A DNA stretch of 64,000 nt from Allokutzneria sp. A3M-2-11 16 (GCF_024213555.1 NZ_JANAVO010000001.1:1798001-1862000); one strand, 5' to 3'. Shown: positions 24,401 through 32,649, counted from the first letter of the stretch. Program-made: numbers and translations. The notes: generated by a model not told the origin, from the letters alone.

Positions 24401-24952
24401 GTGCCCCGACCACGGACGATCACCGATGAGCAGTTGCTGGACGCCACCGGGCGCGTCATCAAGCGGATGGGTCCGGGCTTCACGCTGGCCGACGTGGCCA
24501 AGGAGGCGGGCGTCTCGGTCGGCACCTTCGCGCAGCGGTTCGGCTCCAAGCACGGCCTGTTGCTGGCGCTGTTCACCCCGGGCACCGAGCAGGCCGTGCT
24601 GGCGATCCGCACCGCGGCCGCGAAGCACACCGATCCCGTCGAAGCGCTTCGTGCCGGGGCGGTCGCCGCGTTCGCCGACCTCGACGATCCGGAGACCGCG
24701 GCCAACGACCTGGCCCAGCTCGCGTCGGACCTGGCAGACCCCGCGCTGCGGGTGGCGCTGGACAAGCACTTCGGCACCGTCCAGGCCGAACTGACCGTGC
24801 TCGCCACCGCCGCGGAACTGCCCGAAGCCGCGGGGCGCATTCTCCACGCGCTGGGCAACGGCACCGCGATCCAATGGTCGGTCCGTCCGCGCGGAAAGCT
24901 GATCACCTTGCTGCGCAAGGACATCGGCGCGGTGATCGACGCCTGGCGCTAA
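24401..24952 (+). CDS. TetR family transcriptional regulator
   Basis: The 183-residue protein has an N-terminal TetR helix-turn-helix (ITDEQLLDATGRVI...FTLADVAKEAGVSVGTFAQRFGSKHGLLLALF) and a helical ligand/dimer domain. GTG 24401 is probably leaderless. It overlaps the end of the convergent response-regulator gene by 4 bp. Targets are unknown; the upstream palindromes suggest self-control and possibly the preceding F420 enzyme gene. Confidence 0.87.
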   Translation: MPRPRTITDEQLLDATGRVIKRMGPGFTLADVAKEAGVSVGTFAQRFGSKHGLLLALFTPGTEQAVLAIRTAAAKHTDPVEALRAGAVAAFADLDDPETAANDLAQLASDLADPALRVALDKHFGTVQAELTVLATAAELPEAAGRILHALGNGTAIQWSVRPRGKLITLLRKDIGAVIDAWR

Positions 24953-25608
24953 GCGTCGCCGGGGCGGACGAGGCCGGTCTCGTAGGCGAGCACCACGGCC
25001 TGCACGCGGTCCCGCAGGTCCAGCTTCGACAGGATGCGCCCGACGTGGGTCTTCACCGTCGCCTCGGACAGGAACAGCGTCTTGGCGATCTCCGCGTTGG
25101 ACATGCCCTTGGCCACCAGGACCAAGACCTCGCGCTCGCGCTCGGTCAGCACCTCCAGCACGGCGGCGTCGCGCAGCTGGCCGGACTCCGGCGAACCGAG
25201 GAAGCGTTCGAGCAGGCGGCGGGTGACGCTGGGCGAGACGACCGCGTCCCCGCTGGCCACCGCGCGCAGCGCCGAGACGAGGTCGGCGGGCGGGGTGTCC
25301 TTGAGCAGGAAGCCGCTCGCGCCGTTGCGCAGCGCGGCGAGCACGTACTCGTCCAGGTCGAAGGTGGTCATCACGAGCACCTTGGAGCTGCCGTCCCCGG
25401 TGATCCGCTTCGTCGCCTCGACCCCGTCGAGCAGGGGCATCCGGACGTCCATCAGCACCACGTCCGGCTGGAGCTTGGCGGCCAGCCGGACGGCGGCGTC
25501 GCCGTCGCCAGCCTCGCCGATGACCTCCAGGTCCTCCTGCGCGTCGAGCACCATGCGGAATCCCATGCGCATGAGCTCTTGGTCGTCCACCAGCATCACG
25601 CGAATCAC
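24949..25608 (-). CDS. NarL/LuxR family response regulator
   Basis: The 219-residue protein has a receiver domain (VMLVDDQELMRMGF, phospho-acceptor Asp in VVLMDVRMPLLDG, conserved Thr in VMTTFD and Lys in FLLKDTPP) and a C-terminal LuxR helix-turn-helix (LTEREREVLVLVAKGMSNAEIAKTLFLSEATVKTHVGRIL). It is the partner of the histidine kinase gene lying 81 bp upstream on the same strand. GTG 25608 (VIRVMLVDDQ) is chosen as the usual family start. Confidence 0.92.
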   Translation of the reverse strand: MIRVMLVDDQELMRMGFRMVLDAQEDLEVIGEAGDGDAAVRLAAKLQPDVVLMDVRMPLLDGVEATKRITGDGSSKVLVMTTFDLDEYVLAALRNGASGFLLKDTPPADLVSALRAVASGDAVVSPSVTRRLLERFLGSPESGQLRDAAVLEVLTEREREVLVLVAKGMSNAEIAKTLFLSEATVKTHVGRILSKLDLRDRVQAVVLAYETGLVRPGDA

Positions 25609-25689
25609 GAACGCGAGCTTAGAGCGCCGGGGCCCTTCGTGGCAGGCCAGAGAGTAGGACTTTGAGAACGACAATTCAGGCAAACGCGA

Positions 25690-26952
25690 TCAGCGGACCG
25701 GATTCGGTCCGGTTGGCCGAACGCTGAGCGGCAACAGCGCGTTGACCTGCCACCCGCCGCCCTCGCGCGGGCCCGCGTCCAGCGTCCCGCCGTAGACCGC
25801 GGCGCGCTCGCGCATGCCGATCAGCCCGTTGCCGCCGGTGACCAGGTCACCGGGGGTGCCGAAACCGTCGTCGAGCACCTGCACGGTCACCGAGTCCTCG
25901 CGCCGGTCCACCCGCACCGTGGCCATCGCCCCGGGCCCGGCGTGCTTGAGGATGTTGGTCAGCGCCTCCTGGACGATCCGGTAGATGCCAAGGCCCACCC
26001 CGGTCGGCAGCTCGTCCAGGTCACCGGTGAGCTCCAGCTCGATCGGCAGCCCGACCGAGCGCACCTTGTCCACCAGCTCGGCCAGCTGCCCGGCGTTGGG
26101 CTGCGGCACCATCTCCGGGTTCTCGTCCTCGGCCCGCAGCACGCCCAGCAGCCTGCGCAGCTCGTTCAGCGCCTGCCTGCCGGTGCTGGCGATGGTGCGC
26201 AGCGAGCGCTCGGCGATGACCGGCTGTTCCTTGATCACGAAACTGGCGCCGTCGGCCTGCACGATGATCACGCTCACCGCGTGGGCGACCACGTCGTGCA
26301 GCTCGCGGGCGATCCGGGTGCGCTCCTGGGCCACGGCGATCTTGGTCTGCTGGTCGCGCTCCAGCTCTAGCATGCGCAGCCGCTGTTCCACCTCGGCGTG
26401 GTAGGCCCGCCGGGCCGCGACGAACTCGCCGAGCAGCCAGCAGAACGCGGGCAGCGCCACCGACCAGAAGATGTTGATCAGCAGCCATTCCACCCGGTTC
26501 TCATCGCCCGGGTTCTCGTAGTAGGCGCGGGTGATCAACAGCGCGCTCTGCGCCAGCGAGAACAGCAGGTAGCCGATGGCGACCCGGCGGTTGCCCAGGA
26601 GCACGAGCGTGTAGAGCGCGATGAAGATGCCGAACTCGGCCACCCGCGGCAGCGAGAGGTCGTCGGGGTGGGTGAAGATCCGCAGCAGCGCGCCGAAGGC
26701 GATGATCCCCGCGGCGAACACCGGCTGGCGGCGGCGGATGATCAGCGGGCAGAGCAGCAGCGCGCCCACGGAATAGTAGTTCTCCGGCGGGACGTTGAAC
26801 AGCCCCCAGGACAGGACGTCGAGCAGGATCAGGAACGCGACCATGATCGTGTCGCCCACCAGGGGGTGGGTACGCAACCACAGACTGAGCCGCCGCACGT
26901 CCGTGAGGTTAGGTAGTCGGGTTCGGCGCTGCGTCCGCCCGAGGTCTGACAT
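25690..26952 (-). CDS. Membrane sensor histidine kinase (HisKA_3)
   Basis: The 420-residue kinase has about five or six N-terminal membrane helices (VAFLILLDVLSWGLF through ALPAFCWLLGEFVAA), a coiled linker, the HisKA_3 dimerisation box with phospho-acceptor His in RIARELHDVVAHAVSVI, and an HATPase_c domain (EALTNILKHAG, DDGFGTPG, GNGLIGMRERA). It pairs with the downstream response regulator. ATG 26952 is used; GTG 26898 (VRRLSLWLRTH) is a plausible shorter start. The signal is unknown. The promoter region is shared with the divergent dynamin-like operon. Confidence 0.9.
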   Translation of the reverse strand: MSDLGRTQRRTRLPNLTDVRRLSLWLRTHPLVGDTIMVAFLILLDVLSWGLFNVPPENYYSVGALLLCPLIIRRRQPVFAAGIIAFGALLRIFTHPDDLSLPRVAEFGIFIALYTLVLLGNRRVAIGYLLFSLAQSALLITRAYYENPGDENRVEWLLINIFWSVALPAFCWLLGEFVAARRAYHAEVEQRLRMLELERDQQTKIAVAQERTRIARELHDVVAHAVSVIIVQADGASFVIKEQPVIAERSLRTIASTGRQALNELRRLLGVLRAEDENPEMVPQPNAGQLAELVDKVRSVGLPIELELTGDLDELPTGVGLGIYRIVQEALTNILKHAGPGAMATVRVDRREDSVTVQVLDDGFGTPGDLVTGGNGLIGMRERAAVYGGTLDAGPREGGGWQVNALLPLSVRPTGPNPVR

Positions 26953-27045
26953 TTGCGCCAGCTGCGTCGACCTGGCCGGATTCACAGCTCGCCGTGACCT
27001 TCTAGTGATTCGCCCGGAGTTCGCCGGGTCGGCGATCATGACACG

Positions 27046-28632
27046 ATGCAGTTCGCTCGTAGTGGGGGTGAACTGGTGACCGGGAGCGAGCCGCACTGGC
27101 CAGGACCGCTGTCCGCGGCCGTGGCCAACCTCTGCCAGCGGTTGCAGCCGCAGGTCGGGCCGCGCACCGCGGCCGGGTTCCGCGAGGTGCTGCGCAGGCT
27201 GAACGCGCCACTGCAGGTCGCGGTGGCCGGACGGATCAAGTCGGGTAAGTCCACGCTGGTCAACGCGCTGATCGGGCGCCGCGTCGCACCGACCGACGTC
27301 GGCGAGTGCACGCGGCTGGTGACCCGGTTCCAGTACGGGACGGTGGACCGCGTCGAGGTGGTCTTCACCGACGGCCGCAAACAGGTGCTGCCCTTCGACA
27401 GCGGCGGCACCATCCCGTCCGAGCTGGGCGTGGACATCAGCACGGTCTCGCACCTGGAGGCCTACCTGACCAACGCGGTGCTCCGGGACCTGACCGTGAT
27501 CGACACCCCGGGGCTCGGCTCGCTGGACGCCGCGTCGGTGGCCCGCACCGAACAGCTGCTGGGCGCCGCGGCCGAGGCCGAGCCGGAGTCCGCGGCGGAC
27601 TCCGACGACCTGGACCCGGTCTCGCGCAACGCCGTCGCGGGCGCCGAGGCGGTGCTCTACGTGGTGACCCAGGGCGTGCGGGCCGACGACCAGCAGGCGC
27701 TGGCCGCCTTCACCGCCGCGACCGCGAGCCGCGAAGCGGGGCCGGTCAACGCGATCGCCCTGCTGAACAAGGCGGACACGATCGTCGCCGACTCCGTGGA
27801 CGGGGCGGGCGGCGACGTGTGGAAGGCGGCGACGCTGCTCGCGGAGAAGCAGGCGCAGAGCCTCAAGCCGCGGGTCGCCGACGTGCTCCCGGTGATCGGC
27901 CTGCTCGCCGAGACCGCCGAGACGGGCGGGTTCACCTCGGCCGACGCCGACGCGCTGCGCCAGCTCGCCGCGCTGGACGAGGCCAGCAGGATGACCATGC
28001 TGATGTCGGCCGACCTGTTCACCGCCTGGGACTGCCCGGTCTCGCCGTCCGTGCGCACCCGGCTGCTCGAGCACCTCGACCTGCACGGGATCGCGGTCGC
28101 CCTGCACGCCATCGACGCGGAACCGGCGATCACCGCGGGCGCGCTGCGCCGCACGCTGCTGGACTCCTCCGGCCTCGCGGGCGTGCGCGGGCGGCTCGAC
28201 GCGGTGTTCCGCGCCCGCTCGGACGGGATCAAGGCCGCCGCCGCGCTCGCATCCGTGACCGCGCTCGCGCAGGCCAGCGGGGACACCGGCGAGCGGCAAC
28301 GCGTGCACGACGCGATCGAGGTGCTGCTGGCCAAGCCCGAGGCGCACCAGCTGCGGCTGCTCGAAGCGCTCACGCTGGTCGCCTCCGGCGCCGTCGACAT
28401 GCCGGTGGACCTGACCGAGGAGGTCATCAGGGTCGGCAGCGGCGGCGGGGTGGACGCGCAGCTGGGGTTGCGGGGACGGCCGAAGCACGAGCTGGAGGCG
28501 TACGCGCTGGAGCGGGCGGGCTGGTGGCGCTCGTTCGCGTCCTTCGGCGCCACACCGGGGCAGAGCCGGGTCGCGCACGTGGTGCACCGCGCGTACTTCC
28601 TGCTCTGGCAGCAGGTCCGCGAGGGAGGCTGA
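27046..28632 (+). CDS. Dynamin-like GTPase, first of a pair
   Basis: The 528-residue protein has a large-GTPase domain: P-loop GRIKSGKST (62-70), switch II DTPGLGS and base-specificity motif LLNKAD. The C-terminal half is helical, as in bacterial dynamin-like proteins that oligomerise and remodel membranes; no obvious transmembrane helix is seen in this member. ATG 27046 is given, but GTG 27076, with GGGGGTG just before it, is also possible. It leads an operon with a GrpE-like gene (5-bp gap) and a second dynamin-like gene. The arrangement recalls the mycobacterial iniA/iniC and Streptomyces dynA/dynB pairs. Confidence 0.87.
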   Translation: MQFARSGGELVTGSEPHWPGPLSAAVANLCQRLQPQVGPRTAAGFREVLRRLNAPLQVAVAGRIKSGKSTLVNALIGRRVAPTDVGECTRLVTRFQYGTVDRVEVVFTDGRKQVLPFDSGGTIPSELGVDISTVSHLEAYLTNAVLRDLTVIDTPGLGSLDAASVARTEQLLGAAAEAEPESAADSDDLDPVSRNAVAGAEAVLYVVTQGVRADDQQALAAFTAATASREAGPVNAIALLNKADTIVADSVDGAGGDVWKAATLLAEKQAQSLKPRVADVLPVIGLLAETAETGGFTSADADALRQLAALDEASRMTMLMSADLFTAWDCPVSPSVRTRLLEHLDLHGIAVALHAIDAEPAITAGALRRTLLDSSGLAGVRGRLDAVFRARSDGIKAAAALASVTALAQASGDTGERQRVHDAIEVLLAKPEAHQLRLLEALTLVASGAVDMPVDLTEEVIRVGSGGGVDAQLGLRGRPKHELEAYALERAGWWRSFASFGATPGQSRVAHVVHRAYFLLWQQVREGG

Positions 28633-28637
28633 GAAGA

Positions 28638-29039
28638 ATGTCCGGTCCGGAAGGAACCGAAAGCGGCACCGGCTCGTCAGAGACCGACATGGGGTCTGTG
28701 GTGAACCCGGACAACGCCGTTCTCGACACCACCGAGGACGTCGAGCGCCGCAAGCTGGTCCAGCTCTGTCTGTACGCACTCGACCGCGCGCGCAGCGCGG
28801 GCGTCGCGGACCGGATCGAGGAGGGACTGGCCGAGGTCGGCGTCGTCGCGGTCAGACCCGACGGCGAACGCTTCGACCCCGCGCACCACGAGGCGGGCGG
28901 CACCCTGCCGACCGACGACCCCGACCTCGACGGCCTCGTCGCCGAGACCGAGGTCGTCGGCTTCACCGACAACGGCCGGTGGCTGCGCGCCCCGATCGTC
29001 ACCGTCTACACCAGGCGAAGCGGAGCCAGCGAAGCGTGA
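28638..29039 (+). CDS. Stalkless GrpE-like nucleotide exchange factor
   Basis: The 133-residue protein carries the GrpE head signature FDPAHHEA (79-86) preceded by a helical segment (ERRKLVQLCLYALDRARSAG, DRIEEGLAEVGV). It lacks the long N-terminal coiled-coil stalk of true GrpE (about 200 residues), and its N-terminus is short and disordered. GrpE proteins swap ADP for ATP on Hsp70 partners, so a dedicated exchange factor for the Hsp70-like protein at 20277-22157 is a fair inference. ATG 28638. Its stop overlaps the next start (GTGA). Confidence 0.8.
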   Translation: MSGPEGTESGTGSSETDMGSVVNPDNAVLDTTEDVERRKLVQLCLYALDRARSAGVADRIEEGLAEVGVVAVRPDGERFDPAHHEAGGTLPTDDPDLDGLVAETEVVGFTDNGRWLRAPIVTVYTRRSGASEA

Positions 29040-30880
29040 GCACCACCGGCGTGCCCCTGCCCAAGCTCGTCGGGCAGACCCTGGAACGAGTCGTCGACCT
29101 GCTCCGCGAGTCCGACGCGGACGCCGCCGACTGGGTGCGCTCCACCCGCGAGGCCGCGCAGGAGGTTCCCTCCGTCGTGGTCGTCGGCGAGACCAACCGC
29201 GGGAAGAGCTCGCTGGTCAACGCGCTACTGGCGATGCGGAGCGTGTCGCCGGTGGACGCCGACGTGGCGACCGCGACCTACCTGGTGATCAAGCAGGGAC
29301 CGGAGTGGGCCGGGCGCGCCTGCTACGCCGGCCAGGTCCCGCCGGTGTCGTTCCCCATCGACGAACTGCACTACTGGGTCTCGGCGCAGGCGGAACTGCC
29401 CGAGGGCCAGCTGCCGCCGCGCTACGTGGAGATCGAGGCGCCGATCCCGGTGCTCCGCTTCATGTCCATTGTGGACACTCCGGGCGTCGGCGGGCTGGAC
29501 TCGATGCACGGCGAGCTGGCGGCCGAGGCCGCGTCCAACGCCACCGCGCTGCTCTTCGTCGTCGACGCCTCCGCGCCGTTGACCGCGGGCGAACTCCGCT
29601 TCCTGCAAGAGGTCGGCGAACGCGTCGAGACCGTTCTGTTCGCGCTGACCAAGACCGACCAGCACCGCGGCTGGCGCCAGGTGCTCGAAGCCAACCGCCA
29701 GCTGCTGCTCGAACACGCGCCCCGGTTCGCCGACACCGACTTCTACCCGGTGTCCTCGCGGCTGTTCGAGTTCGCGGGCAACGCGCCGAACGAGCAGGCC
29801 GCGACCATGCTGCGCGAGCAGTCCGGGATCGCCACCCTGCAAAGCGCGCTCCAGCGCGTCGTCGTCGGCAGCGCCGCGATGCTCGGCGAGGCCAACGCGC
29901 TGCGGGCCTCGGTCACCGCGCTCGCCGAGTCGCAGTCCAAGCTCCAGGCCGAACAGCGCGCGCTGAGCACCGGCGAGGACGAGGCGGACTCGCTGCGGGC
30001 GCGGCGCGACGAGCTGAACACCGAACGCCGGTCGTCCACCCGCGGCTGGCAGCTGAAGCTGCGCGGCGACATCCAGCGCACCAGGGTCGAGTGCGGCCAC
30101 GAGGTCAGCAGGCAGATGCGCGACGTCTCGTCGTGGTTCCGCCGCCAGACCGACGTCGCCGACCGCGAGGCGCTTGCCAACCTCCCCGCCCAGGTGGACG
30201 CGGCGCTGCAGATGGTCTCGGGCCGGATCAGCCTGATGCTCAGCCAGCGGCTGGACCGGGTGGCGACCACGGCGCTCAGCGAGCTGTTCTCGCCGGAGGA
30301 GCTGGCCGTCATCCGCGCCCAGTTCGCCCGCGCCGGTCAGCCGCCGGTGGTGCTGCGCCCGCCGGAGCGCCGCCCCCCGACCGCCGAGGACAAGCTGCTG
30401 GTGTTCATGGGCGTCTCCGGCGGCCTCGGCCTCGGCCGGGCCGTCGCGATGATGCCGCTCGCCGGGGTGGGCGTCGCGCTCAGCAGCGCCATCGTGCTGC
30501 CCGCGACCATCGCGATCGGCCTCGGCGCGGGCTGGTGGATGGCGCGCACCCGCAAGCACGCCGCGGACAAGCAGTACTTCAAGCAGTGGATCACCGAGGC
30601 CATCGCCGACGGGCGCTCCACCATGGACCAGCTCGTCTCCGAACAGCTCATCGAGGCCGAGCAGCAGCTCACCCTCGCGCTGGACGACGCCCTGCTCAAG
30701 CGGGTCAACTCGATCGACGAGGAACTGCGCGAGGTGGACAAGGCGCTGCGGATGGACGCCGCCGAGCGCGGGCGCCAGCTCCAGGTCGTCAACCGCCGCC
30801 TCGCCGACGCCAACGGGGCGTTGCAGCGGTGCGAGCAGCTGCTCGGCCTGATCCGCCAGCACCACCGGCAGTCGGCCTAG
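29036..30880 (+). CDS. Dynamin-like GTPase with C-terminal membrane segment, second of a pair
   Basis: The 614-residue protein has P-loop GETNRGKSS (51-59), DTPGVGG switch II and LTKTD specificity motif. Long helical regions follow, including a coiled-coil stretch (ALAESQSKLQAEQRALSTGEDE). Near residues 460-500 it has a glycine-rich hydrophobic hairpin (AMMPLAGVGVALSSAIVLPATIAIGLGAG) that should insert in the membrane. A further coiled coil ends the protein. GTG 29036 overlaps the GrpE-like stop by 4 bp, so translation is coupled. Two unlike dynamins side by side usually form a hetero-oligomer at the inner membrane. Confidence 0.87.
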   Translation: MSTTGVPLPKLVGQTLERVVDLLRESDADAADWVRSTREAAQEVPSVVVVGETNRGKSSLVNALLAMRSVSPVDADVATATYLVIKQGPEWAGRACYAGQVPPVSFPIDELHYWVSAQAELPEGQLPPRYVEIEAPIPVLRFMSIVDTPGVGGLDSMHGELAAEAASNATALLFVVDASAPLTAGELRFLQEVGERVETVLFALTKTDQHRGWRQVLEANRQLLLEHAPRFADTDFYPVSSRLFEFAGNAPNEQAATMLREQSGIATLQSALQRVVVGSAAMLGEANALRASVTALAESQSKLQAEQRALSTGEDEADSLRARRDELNTERRSSTRGWQLKLRGDIQRTRVECGHEVSRQMRDVSSWFRRQTDVADREALANLPAQVDAALQMVSGRISLMLSQRLDRVATTALSELFSPEELAVIRAQFARAGQPPVVLRPPERRPPTAEDKLLVFMGVSGGLGLGRAVAMMPLAGVGVALSSAIVLPATIAIGLGAGWWMARTRKHAADKQYFKQWITEAIADGRSTMDQLVSEQLIEAEQQLTLALDDALLKRVNSIDEELREVDKALRMDAAERGRQLQVVNRRLADANGALQRCEQLLGLIRQHHRQSA

Positions 30881-30907
30881 ACAGATCTTCCTTAGACAGA
30901 TCTGCCT
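30878..30907. repeat. 15-bp tandem duplication supplying two convergent stop codons
   Basis: TAGACAGATCTTCCT (30878-30892) is followed directly by TAGACAGATCTGCCT. The first copy supplies the TAG of the dynamin gene; the junction supplies the TAA of the convergent acetyltransferase gene. The copies differ at one base. Confidence 0.85.
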
Positions 30908-31392
30908 TGGACCACAACGAATCCGAGCCGCTCGTACAACCGGCGGGCGGCTCGGTTGTCCTCGGTGACGGCCAGGTTCAGCGAGGTGTGCCCGAGGTCG
31001 CCGAGCGCCGCCATCACCGCGTTGACCAACCGGCTGCCCAGCCCCTTGCCGACGTGCTCCGGCGCGGTGAACAGGTAGGCCAGCAGCGGCCCGTCCTTCC
31101 ACAGGGTCACCAGCGCGCCCGCGATGAGCCGGTCCTCGTGCGCCAGGACGTACGAGGCGTCCAGCAGCGGCGGTCCGTAGGTCCCGTCGAAGACCCGGCC
31201 CATCTCCTCGGCCGCCTCCTGAGGGGAGGTCCCGACGTCACCGTCGTCGGGGGTGCCCCGGTAGGCGCGCAACGCGAGGTCGCCGAGCTCCGGGGCGTCC
31301 TCGGGGCGCGGGTGCCGGAACGCGGGATCGATCGGCCGCGTCGGGCGCGGGAGCACCACCTGCAACCTGCTGCGCTTGGGTCCTGCGGTCAC
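30892..31392 (-). CDS. GNAT family N-acetyltransferase
   Basis: The 166-residue protein has the GNAT fold: FRHPRPEDAPELGDLALRAYRG at the start, the acetyl-CoA loop LFTAPEHVGKGLGSRLVNAVM, and a C-terminal NLAVTEDNRAARRLYERLGFVVV. It transfers an acyl group from CoA to an unknown amine. GTG 31392. Its last codons lie in the tandem duplication shared with the dynamin gene. Confidence 0.85.
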   Translation of the reverse strand: MTAGPKRSRLQVVLPRPTRPIDPAFRHPRPEDAPELGDLALRAYRGTPDDGDVGTSPQEAAEEMGRVFDGTYGPPLLDASYVLAHEDRLIAGALVTLWKDGPLLAYLFTAPEHVGKGLGSRLVNAVMAALGDLGHTSLNLAVTEDNRAARRLYERLGFVVVQGRSV

Positions 31393-31508
31393 CGGCGAAG
31401 CCTCCCATCAGGGTGAGCGGAAGGTCCCGCGCTTTTCGTGGGAACCGAGGCGGCCTACCTTGAGTCTCACCTGCAGTCAACATGCGAGCTTGGATGGGGG
31501 GATTCCCG

Positions 31509-32282
31509 GTGTACATCGAGGAGACCGGTGGGACCGACGGTGACATCAAGGTCAGCGTCGACGGCGACGAGTACACCGCCGAAGCCACCAGCGACCTGAA
31601 CAACGACGGCATCGAGGACACCGCGATGGTGTCCACGGACGACGGCTACCTCAGCTTCACCGACACCAACAACGACGGCCGTGCCGACATGATGCGAACC
31701 CTGAACGAGAAGGGCGACGTCGTCAGCAGCGCGAAGTTCGACGGTGCCACCGGCGAGTGGGTCTCGGAGCAGAAGGGCGGCGGCCGCGGACCCGACGAGC
31801 GGCAGGGCCTCTACGGCGCGGGCTCGGGCATGGTCGTGCACGGCCCGGACGGTGACCACCGGGTGGAGGGCCAGCTCGTCGACACCAACAACGACGGCAA
31901 GGGCGACACCGTCACGGTGACCGACTCCCAGGGCAACACCGTGATCTACGCCGACACCGACGGCGACGGCGACGCGGAGCTGTCCACCACGATCACCAAG
32001 GACGGCCAGGTGATCGTGAAGGAGAACACCAAGGGCAACGACTGGGTCGTGGTCAACGAGGAGAAGCTCGGCGCGGTCGGCGACGGCGAGGTGCAGGCGG
32101 CGACCAGCACCGAGGAGTCCGAGTCCTTCGACAACGGCTGGGGCCTGAACGAGGAGGCCGAGCCGGTCGAGCGGCCGTCGGAGAACAAGACCATCAAGGT
32201 GGACCCGAAGAGCGGCCAGTGGGTCGGCGACACCGGCCTCCCGCCGAACGCGCCCACCCCGCAGGAGCCGCGCTGGAAGTAG
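31509..32282 (+). CDS. Protein with four calcium-loop (DxNxDGxxD) motifs
   Basis: The 257-residue acidic protein has four DxDxDG-type loops at residues 29-37, 52-60, 125-133 and 149-157 (DLNNDGIED, DTNNDGRAD, DTNNDGKGD, DTDGDGDAE), as in dockerin, EF-hand or thrombospondin type 3 repeats. They alternate with short beta strands (DTVTVTDSQGNTVIYADT), suggesting a calcium-stabilised beta structure. There is no classical signal peptide, although the family is often surface-related. GTG 31509 is chosen because of the G-rich ribosome site just upstream. GGAACC at 31441 may belong to an ECF-type promoter. A strong terminator follows. Confidence 0.72.
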   Translation: MYIEETGGTDGDIKVSVDGDEYTAEATSDLNNDGIEDTAMVSTDDGYLSFTDTNNDGRADMMRTLNEKGDVVSSAKFDGATGEWVSEQKGGGRGPDERQGLYGAGSGMVVHGPDGDHRVEGQLVDTNNDGKGDTVTVTDSQGNTVIYADTDGDGDAELSTTITKDGQVIVKENTKGNDWVVVNEEKLGAVGDGEVQAATSTEESESFDNGWGLNEEAEPVERPSENKTIKVDPKSGQWVGDTGLPPNAPTPQEPRWK

Positions 32283-32297
32283 TGCTCCGCGACACCG

Positions 32298-32333
32298 GCC
32301 CCGCCGTCCCGATCAGGGAGGGCGGGGCTTTTT
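32298..32333 (+). terminator. Intrinsic terminator after the calcium-loop gene
   Basis: GCCCCGCC (32298-32305) pairs with GGCGGGGC (32321-32328), with a GTCCC/GGGA inner pairing, and is followed by TTTTT. Confidence 0.88.
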
Positions 32334-32393
32334 GTTGGCAGCCGCAACGAGAAGTCCTTTCGTCGCGGATCACACGTGACCAACATCGCGCCC

Positions 32394-32411
32394 AATGTGA
32401 CCGACCACATT
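32394..32411. promoter_or_regulatory. AATGTG-N6-CACATT palindrome upstream of pckG
   Basis: A perfect 6-bp inverted repeat with a 6-nt spacer lies in the 367-bp region before pckG, 60-75 bp upstream of the structured leader. It resembles a site for a dimeric regulator; the spacing is 2 nt shorter than the Crp consensus. A related sequence occurs upstream of tetR near 24.3 kb. Confidence 0.45.
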
Positions 32412-32469
32412 TGCCTGTCACCCGTTTACCGGCGCCCATTCGGGGCTGAATCGATTCCCTGATCGGTTA

Positions 32470-32579
32470 TGTGAGGGAACCGACAACAGGCATGGGGCTA
32501 GCCGTTGGTGGGTACCGCTAGCCTCACAGGCATCCCTTTTTCTTCCACGCCCCTCCTCAGGGCGTGGCGCAGCTTTTTC
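32470..32579 (+). ncRNA. Candidate structured leader or small RNA upstream of pckG
   Basis: TGTGAGG (32470-32476) pairs with CCTCACA (32522-32528), and GGCTAGC (32496-32502) pairs with GCTAGCC (32517-32523). A T-rich stretch CCCTTTTTC follows. Next is a perfect 8-bp hairpin CCACGCCC/GGGCGTGG (32545-32552, 32560-32567), followed within 6 nt by CTTTTTCT, which looks like an intrinsic terminator 70 bp before the pckG ATG. Either a small RNA or an attenuated leader is possible. No known riboswitch class is recognised. Confidence 0.45.
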
Positions 32580-32649
32580 TCAATTCGCCCGGCTACCCCG
32601 GCCCCGGCGTTGAAGGAACGGGCACCCGCCCAGCTAGGAGACGAGCGCG

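Noticed and set aside
26953-28779. N-terminal extension of the histidine kinase frame to 1029 residues
   Set aside because: The extra sequence lies antisense to the dynamin-like gene and is low-complexity. The kinase starts at ATG 26952 or GTG 26898.
32470-32579. pckG leader as actinobacterial 6C RNA or a ydaO-type riboswitch
   Set aside because: No pair of C6 loops and no recognisable conserved core of either class.
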